Shown here piece after piece: positions 7,422 through 10,568 of a stretch of 10,568 bases of DNA; position 1 is the stretch's first letter; every line of letters begins with the position of its first letter. The position numbers and the translations under genes are program-made. Origin of the DNA: an uncultured Tidjanibacter sp. (GTDB lineage: Bacteria; Bacteroidota; Bacteroidia; Bacteroidales; Rikenellaceae); assembly GCA_934663885.1 (NCBI GenBank), contig CAKUKW010000051.1, forward strand, positions 1 through 10,568, read 5' to 3'. The notes under the pieces were generated by a model. That model did no database searches. It worked only from the letters and a program-made list of their open reading frames with translations, and was not told where the DNA came from.

Positions 7422-8012
7422 TTATTTCTTAGGCTTCGGGGCGAGCATCATGGTCATGCGCTTGCCTTCGAGCTTGGGCATCATTTCCACCTTGGCCAGT
7501 TCTTCCAGATCTGTGGCGAACCGGAGAAGAAGTATTTCGCCCTGCTCCTTGAACACTATCGAACGTCCGCGGAAAAAGACATACGCTTTTACTTTCGAGC
7601 CTTCCTTGAGGAAGTTCTGGGCATGGCGGAGCTTGAAATTATAATCGTGGTCGTCGGTCTGTGGCCCGAACCGTATTTCTTTAATGATAACTTTGACCGT
7701 CTTCGCTTTAAGCTCCTTGGCTTTTTTCTTCTGCTGGTAAAGGAATTTCTGGTAGTCGCCTATGCGGACTACCGGAGGTTCGGCCTTCGGGGAAATCTCG
7801 ATAAGGTCGAGCTCCTGCTCCCTGGCTATTCTCAAAGCCTGCGAAGTCGGCATTACGTCCGATCCTTCTACCCCGTCACCCACTACGCGCACCTGCGGAG
7901 CAGTAATCTGCTCGTTGATGCGGTTGGGCATTTCTTTCTGCTGGGGCATGTTCCTGCCCCGGGGCCCGCTATTATATGGCCTTGGCGGATATGGTTTTTT
8001 TGGCGCTGCTAT
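7422..8012 (-). CDS. infC: Translation initiation factor IF-3, probable AUA start
   Basis: IF-3 binds the 30S subunit, blocks premature 50S joining and rejects wrong start codons. [42 protein letters not shown] and [12 protein letters not shown] mark the N domain (about 31-100). [21 protein letters not shown] and [14 protein letters not shown] mark the C domain. The first ATG is at 7949. Upstream, the frame stays open for 21 codons to ATA at 8012, which sits 8 nt behind a perfect AGGAGG; a TAG stop (8027-8025) lies beyond and no ATG, GTG or TTG intervenes. The added residues ([20 protein letters not shown]) are the Pro/Lys/Arg-rich type of tail seen on other Bacteroidota IF-3s. Starting at AUA gives 196 residues. 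A non-AUG start is a known autoregulatory device for infC, as with AUU in E. coli. It is the last gene of the minus-strand run. Confidence 0.95.
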   Translation of the reverse strand: MAAPKKPYPPRPYNSGPRGRNMPQQKEMPNRINEQITAPQVRVVGDGVEGSDVMPTSQALRIAREQELDLIEISPKAEPPVVRIGDYQKFLYQQKKKAKELKAKTVKVIIKEIRFGPQTDDHDYNFKLRHAQNFLKEGSKVKAYVFFRGRSIVFKEQGEILLLRFATDLEELAKVEMMPKLEGKRMTMMLAPKPKK

Positions 8013-8020
8013 AGTTGTGT

Positions 8021-8026
8021 CCTCCT
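8021..8026 (-). promoter_or_regulatory. Perfect Shine-Dalgarno AGGAGG for infC
   Basis: AGGAGG with an 8-nt spacer (ACACAACT) to ATA at 8012-8010. None of the other genes in the window has a perfect SD at ideal spacing, in keeping with SD depletion in Bacteroidota. Its position decides the AUA start over the ATG at 7949, whose own upstream sequence (GGCAGGAAC) is weaker and too close. Confidence 0.75.
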
Positions 8027-8041
8027 AAAAATTAGTTTAAC

Positions 8042-8524
8042 TTATTTGATTATCGTATTTAATACTTGATTGTCTCCTGTTTTCTCTTTGGCGATATATC
8101 TTCTCGGTTTCCAACCCCCTACATATACACTCATACTTTTAAGCACCAATTCCTCATCGTTCAGGGTGCGTATTTCATCGACTTTAGCCCTGGAGTTCTT
8201 GTCTTTGAAAACAATATACTTCCCGTTTTGGGCCTTGCCAACTTTACTCTCGTCGAACTCCTTGTCAGGCTCGTCGCTAAGGTAGAAGGGATAGGTATTA
8301 TGCTGTTCAAGACTGTGTTTAAATAAGTAGCTGCTTATATTTAATTCATCCTCAGTATATATATATATATCTAATACTTCATATTCTGGAAGATAATTAT
8401 GCCATTCGTAAGAGGCCAGTATTTCCAGTTGGGATCTTTGTTCCTGAGCGGCGAGGCTGTACGAAAACGATCCGGAGAATACAATGGTCCCCAAGATACT
8501 TAAAAAAACGTTTTTTGTTTTCAT
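8042..8524 (-). CDS. Small secreted protein, second tandem paralogue (B)
   Basis: No named family recognised. 160 residues with a Sec signal peptide (MKTKNVFLSILGTIVF..., likely cleavage after A26 of SLAAQ) and no lipobox. The mature part is rich in Y, E and D and alternates like a beta-rich domain: SYEWHNYLPEYEVLDIYIY, SSYLFKH, FYLSDEPDKEFDESKVGKAQ, NGKYIVF, VDEIRTLNDEELVLKS, VGGWKPRRYIAKEK. By eye it is about 60% identical to the preceding gene over its first ~145 residues, so the two are a recent duplication. Its ATG overlaps the upstream TGA (ATGA), suggesting translational coupling. infC follows 29 bp after its stop. It is visibly AT-richer than thrS and infC. Being exported and just downstream of a lipoprotein peptidase, it could be an inhibitor or immunity protein. 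A structural partner or substrate is also possible. Confidence 0.85.
   Translation of the reverse strand: MKTKNVFLSILGTIVFSGSFSYSLAAQEQRSQLEILASYEWHNYLPEYEVLDIYIYTEDELNISSYLFKHSLEQHNTYPFYLSDEPDKEFDESKVGKAQNGKYIVFKDKNSRAKVDEIRTLNDEELVLKSMSVYVGGWKPRRYIAKEKTGDNQVLNTIIK
8356..8370. repeat. TA dinucleotide run in paralogue B
   Basis: Fifteen bases of alternating T/A inside the coding region, encoding the IYIY part of the protein. The same site in paralogue A carries a slightly longer run. Confidence 0.9.
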
Positions 8525-9018
8525 AGTCCTGAGCCCCCCCTCTGGTACTCTTCCACCCAGGCCTCCCCTTTTTTCTCTTTGGCGACAAATCTTTTTGGTT
8601 TAATTACTCCCCCTACATATCTTCCTAATCGCTTAGTAACCAGCTCTTCATCGCTAAGCGACCGGATCTCATCGACTGTAGTTCTGGAATCATTATTTAG
8701 ATAAACTATAAACTTTCCGTTTTGAGCCTTGCCTACCTTACTTTCGTCGAACTCCTCGTCAGGCTCGTCGCTAAGGTAAAATTTAAAAATATCCTGCCGT
8801 TCAAAATCGTGCTTGAACAAATAACTGCTTACATTAATCTCATTCTCTCCATATATATATATATATAATACTTCATATTCAGGAAGATAACTATGCCATT
8901 CGTAGGAAGTAAGGATATCCATTTGTGACCTTTGCTCCTGGGCGACGAGATCATATGAAAAAATACAGGCGAACATGACAGTTCCCAAAATACTTAAAAT
9001 AATCTGTTTTGTTTTCAT
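8521..9018 (-). CDS. Small secreted protein, first tandem paralogue (A)
   Basis: 165 residues, homologous to the following gene. It has a Sec signal peptide (MKTKQIILSILGTVMF..., likely cleavage after A26 of DLVAQ). C18 lies in the hydrophobic core in a poor lipobox context and is Gly in the paralogue, so lipidation is unlikely. Conserved blocks shared with paralogue B are SYEWHxYLPEYEVL, SSYLFKH, FYLSDEPDxEFDESKVGKAQNGK and VDEIRxLxDEELV. The C-terminal tail (AWVEEYQRGGSGL) is unlike B's and runs through a G7 tract. I chose the ATG at 9018, 14 nt after the peptidase-lipoprotein stop, because it opens the signal peptide. The frame is open to 9156, but that part only overlaps the upstream gene. 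AT-rich leader without SD. Likely made with the lipoprotein from one transcript; function as an inhibitor or immunity partner is inferred from position only. Confidence 0.85.
   Translation of the reverse strand: MKTKQIILSILGTVMFACIFSYDLVAQEQRSQMDILTSYEWHSYLPEYEVLYIYIYGENEINVSSYLFKHDFERQDIFKFYLSDEPDEEFDESKVGKAQNGKFIVYLNNDSRTTVDEIRSLSDEELVTKRLGRYVGGVIKPKRFVAKEKKGEAWVEEYQRGGSGL
8851..8867. repeat. TA dinucleotide run in paralogue A
   Basis: Seventeen alternating A/T bases, encoding IYIYIY, at the position matching the run in paralogue B. Confidence 0.9.
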
Positions 9019-9032
9019 AGCTGTATTTTTAT

Positions 9033-10400
9033 CTATTTTTTCCCGGTAAGGGCCATAGTCCAGTTCATGCTCCGGTCTCCAAGTTCGCTGTAGGTGGCTA
9101 TTCGCAACCGTCCGAACGCAGGGTCCATGTATATCAGATAGTTGGGCGGGCGGCAACCAACCACTATTACCGCGTGCGAGCCGTTGTTGTAGGTGAGGAA
9201 TACCGGATAATTCCTGCTTAGGTAACTCGCGGGGTCTCCCCCCGCCTGGGTATGGAAATGGGTCTGGAGGAACGGGGTCATATTAGCACCCTCAACCCCA
9301 TAATCATAAATATTACCTCCGTATTCCTGCATGTAATTCAACGCGTAGTACTCCCAATCGTTCGATCCCCCGTAAAGCCCGTTGACGTAGGCCATGGCGG
9401 AAGGTACGCAAAGGTATTCGTTGGCCTGCTTCGACATGGTGTGGGGAAAACTGAACCGGAACAGGTGGTCGGTCGTCTTGGGATCGTAATCCTGTCCCAC
9501 GCATACGCAGGGATTTTCCCCACAGTCTTCGCAGGCGCAGGCGCACGGGGTTTGCCTGCATTCGGTGCACACGGCGACGCCTCCTCCCCCGATCCCCCCG
9601 TCGTCTTTATAAACGCACAACACATAAAGCAGTTCCCTACCGAGGTAAATACAGTTATCGGGGTTCAATACGGTAGTTCCCGGAAAGTAATAACACCAGT
9701 GCCAATTCATATAGTGATAGACGCATTCCCCATCAGAAAGAGAACCGGCCCCCGTCAAAAGCCCGGGTAAGGATATCGTATGTGTAGCCTCACCGGCCGC
9801 AAAAACATATCCTGCAATAAATTCTCCTGTCGTTTCGTACAACAGGAAACTGCCGCTGAACGAGTCTTCCGTATCCCGGATGGTAACCTCGGCCGCCTCC
9901 AGCCCCCTATCACCGGCCCAACTTCCGAACGAGGTGATGTAAAGCATTCGATAAACGATCTCACCCCATTCGTTAAGGCCCGCTATGAGTTTTACGGAAG
10001 TATTGGCTTTTGCGCTGTCTGCCGGATCTGTTTCCCAGTTTTCCCCTTCCGGAGTTTTATGGTCTATGATAAAACCCAATCCCTCAAAGGGAACCTCTAT
10101 CACCTCCTCTCCCAGAAAAACCGAATAGAGCGCTTTGCTCCAGTCTGGTGCGAAACTATGAAAAGGGGGTTCCGAACGGGTATATCCAACGGGACCCGGA
10201 TGCAGGTTTTTTCCCACTTCATCGAAGAATACTCTTGCATCGTCAATGGAAAGGTGACTCACAAGCCCCTGCTCTTCAGGGAAGGCAGCGGTTTTGTCAA
10301 GTACGCACGAACTGACCGACACTGCGAAAACGCATAATATCACACGAAAACTCCATATAACTATCCTGGATCCGGACAAATTATGTGTCGAACTTTTCAC
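9033..10400 (-). CDS. Predicted surface lipoprotein with Cys-rich repeats and a C39/papain-like peptidase domain
   Basis: 455 residues in four parts. (1) A lipoprotein signal: hydrophobic residues 13-31 and lipobox VSSC with C32. (2) A beta-rich domain of about 200 residues beginning LSIDDARVFFDEV, with PDW (85-87) and EVPF (102-105); it resembles an N-terminal domain I recall from Bacteroidota lipoproteins with variable C-termini. (3) Two CxxCxxxPCxC repeats (278-288 and 290-300) after a Gly-rich linker. (4) A peptidase-like domain (about 310-455) with Q325, C331 in YLCVPSAMAY, H409 in GSHAVIVVG and D426 in YMDPAFG. This Q/C/H/D order and the spacing fit C39-like papain-fold enzymes. The start is GTG (TAG closes the frame at 10430-10428; no ATG nearby), 19 nt after thrS. 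Two secreted paralogues follow. Protease or toxin-like activity is plausible. A degenerate, non-catalytic domain cannot be excluded. Confidence 0.8.
   Translation of the reverse strand: MKSSTHNLSGSRIVIWSFRVILCVFAVSVSSCVLDKTAAFPEEQGLVSHLSIDDARVFFDEVGKNLHPGPVGYTRSEPPFHSFAPDWSKALYSVFLGEEVIEVPFEGLGFIIDHKTPEGENWETDPADSAKANTSVKLIAGLNEWGEIVYRMLYITSFGSWAGDRGLEAAEVTIRDTEDSFSGSFLLYETTGEFIAGYVFAAGEATHTISLPGLLTGAGSLSDGECVYHYMNWHWCYYFPGTTVLNPDNCIYLGRELLYVLCVYKDDGGIGGGGVAVCTECRQTPCACACEDCGENPCVCVGQDYDPKTTDHLFRFSFPHTMSKQANEYLCVPSAMAYVNGLYGGSNDWEYYALNYMQEYGGNIYDYGVEGANMTPFLQTHFHTQAGGDPASYLSRNYPVFLTYNNGSHAVIVVGCRPPNYLIYMDPAFGRLRIATYSELGDRSMNWTMALTGKK
9501..9569 (-). repeat. Coding tandem repeat, CxxCxxxPCxC x2
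   Basis: Codons 278-300 of the lipoprotein encode CTECRQTPCAC, Ala, then CEDCGENPCVC: a 12-residue period with eight Cys in matching places. It lies between the beta-rich domain and the peptidase-like domain and could be a disulfide knuckle or a metal-binding hinge. Confidence 0.85.
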
Positions 10401-10419
10401 TCGTACTCTGTAGTTGAAT

Positions 10420-10568
10420 CTATTCTTCTATTTCCTTTGCCACAAGGTCGTTCATGTAAGCGGCGAATTCTTCCTTGCTCATCGCGCCCTTGTCGCCTTC
10501 GCCCTGGAGACGCACCGAAACGCTGCCCTCCGCCTCCTCCTTTTCACCTACTATAAGCAGGTAAGGGA
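10420..10568 (-). CDS. thrS: Threonyl-tRNA synthetase, C-terminal end (partial)
   Basis: Only the last 48 codons are present; the 5' part lies beyond the window edge. [20 protein letters not shown] followed by QGEGDKG and [12 protein letters not shown] is the final strand-helix of the anticodon-binding domain of class II ThrRS, which charges tRNA-Thr in the cytoplasm. The VGEKE...GSVSVR.QG.GD pattern is highly characteristic. The stop is TAG (10422-10420). thrS directly upstream of infC is a conserved pairing in many bacteria; here the lipoprotein gene begins 19 nt after thrS instead. No terminator separates them. Confidence 0.93.
   Translation of the reverse strand, partial: PYLLIVGEKEEAEGSVSVRLQGEGDKGAMSKEEFAAYMNDLVAKEIEE

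Larger units (their letters stand above)
8042..9018 (-). repeat. Tandem gene duplication (two ~490-bp units)
   Basis: The two small secreted genes form a direct repeat offset by about 494 bp. The best conserved stretch includes an identical 21-bp block at 8264-8284 and 8758-8778, inside the codons for YLSDEPD. Divergence elsewhere, including the C-terminal tails, shows that the copies have been evolving separately. Confidence 0.9.

Noticed and set aside
7623..8069. Plus-strand 148-codon frame over infC
   Set aside because: It is a shadow of infC, a certain gene on the other strand.
8965..8967. Cys18 in paralogue A as a lipobox cysteine
   Set aside because: The context MFAC is poor, the residue is Gly in the paralogue, and both proteins have a good signal-peptidase I site after A26.
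9019..9156. Longer start for paralogue A
   Set aside because: It only reads the end of the upstream lipoprotein gene in another frame. The signal peptide starts at 9018 and is shared with paralogue B.
9252..9770. Plus-strand 172-codon frame inside the lipoprotein gene
   Set aside because: Antisense to a gene with clear domain structure, composition is unconvincing, and there is no promoter or family match.
8013..10419. Insertion-sequence or integron boundaries around the cassette
   Set aside because: I compared the two junctions and saw no direct repeats, inverted repeats, attC-like sites or transposase. Transfer is suggested only by context and AT content.
1..10568. CRISPR arrays, tRNA or rRNA genes
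   Set aside because: No regularly spaced repeats and no tRNA or rRNA signature sequences were seen on either strand.

Overview
The window looks like a chromosomal segment of a Bacteroidota bacterium, most likely order Bacteroidales. The support is the long-form IspG, a DUF3108 protein, a WbqC-family protein, matches to the Bacteroidota -7 promoter box (TAnnTTTG), mostly AT-rich leaders without Shine-Dalgarno (SD) sequences, and Bacteroidota-style threonyl-tRNA synthetase and IF-3 sequences. The genus cannot be fixed from this text alone.

Left part (1-5101). The tail of a probable uvrC is followed by a small YqaA/DedA-like membrane protein. This converges, with overlapping stop codons, on a minus-strand pair ispG-WbqC that is joined by a 4-base ATGA overlap. 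ispG and recG diverge from a 55-bp region carrying one -7-like box for each gene.

Middle part (5102-7421). Two plus-strand envelope genes each have their own putative promoter: a secreted DUF3108 protein and a single-pass membrane protein with a long coiled coil. A strong GC-rich hairpin ends the second gene. A separate minus-strand hairpin ends infC.

Right part (7422-10568, all minus strand). thrS (3' end only) and infC are the usual neighbours of a translation operon, but here about 2.4 kb of accessory sequence lies between them. It encodes a large predicted lipoprotein with two tandem CxxCxxxPCxC repeats and a C-terminal C39/papain-like cysteine-peptidase domain (Q325, C331, H409, D426). 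Two small, AT-rich, secreted paralogues follow in tandem. The spacing is tight throughout (19 nt, 14 nt, ATGA overlap, 29 nt) and no terminator was seen, so the cassette is probably co-transcribed with thrS and infC. The arrangement suggests a surface protease or toxin with duplicated secreted inhibitor or immunity proteins. That role is inferred from architecture and gene order only.

Other points of interest are as follows. infC appears to start at a non-canonical AUA codon behind a perfect AGGAGG. rpmI and rplT do not follow infC. A G GGG GGC heptamer near the end of the first small paralogue is positioned so that a -1 shift would fuse it to the second.
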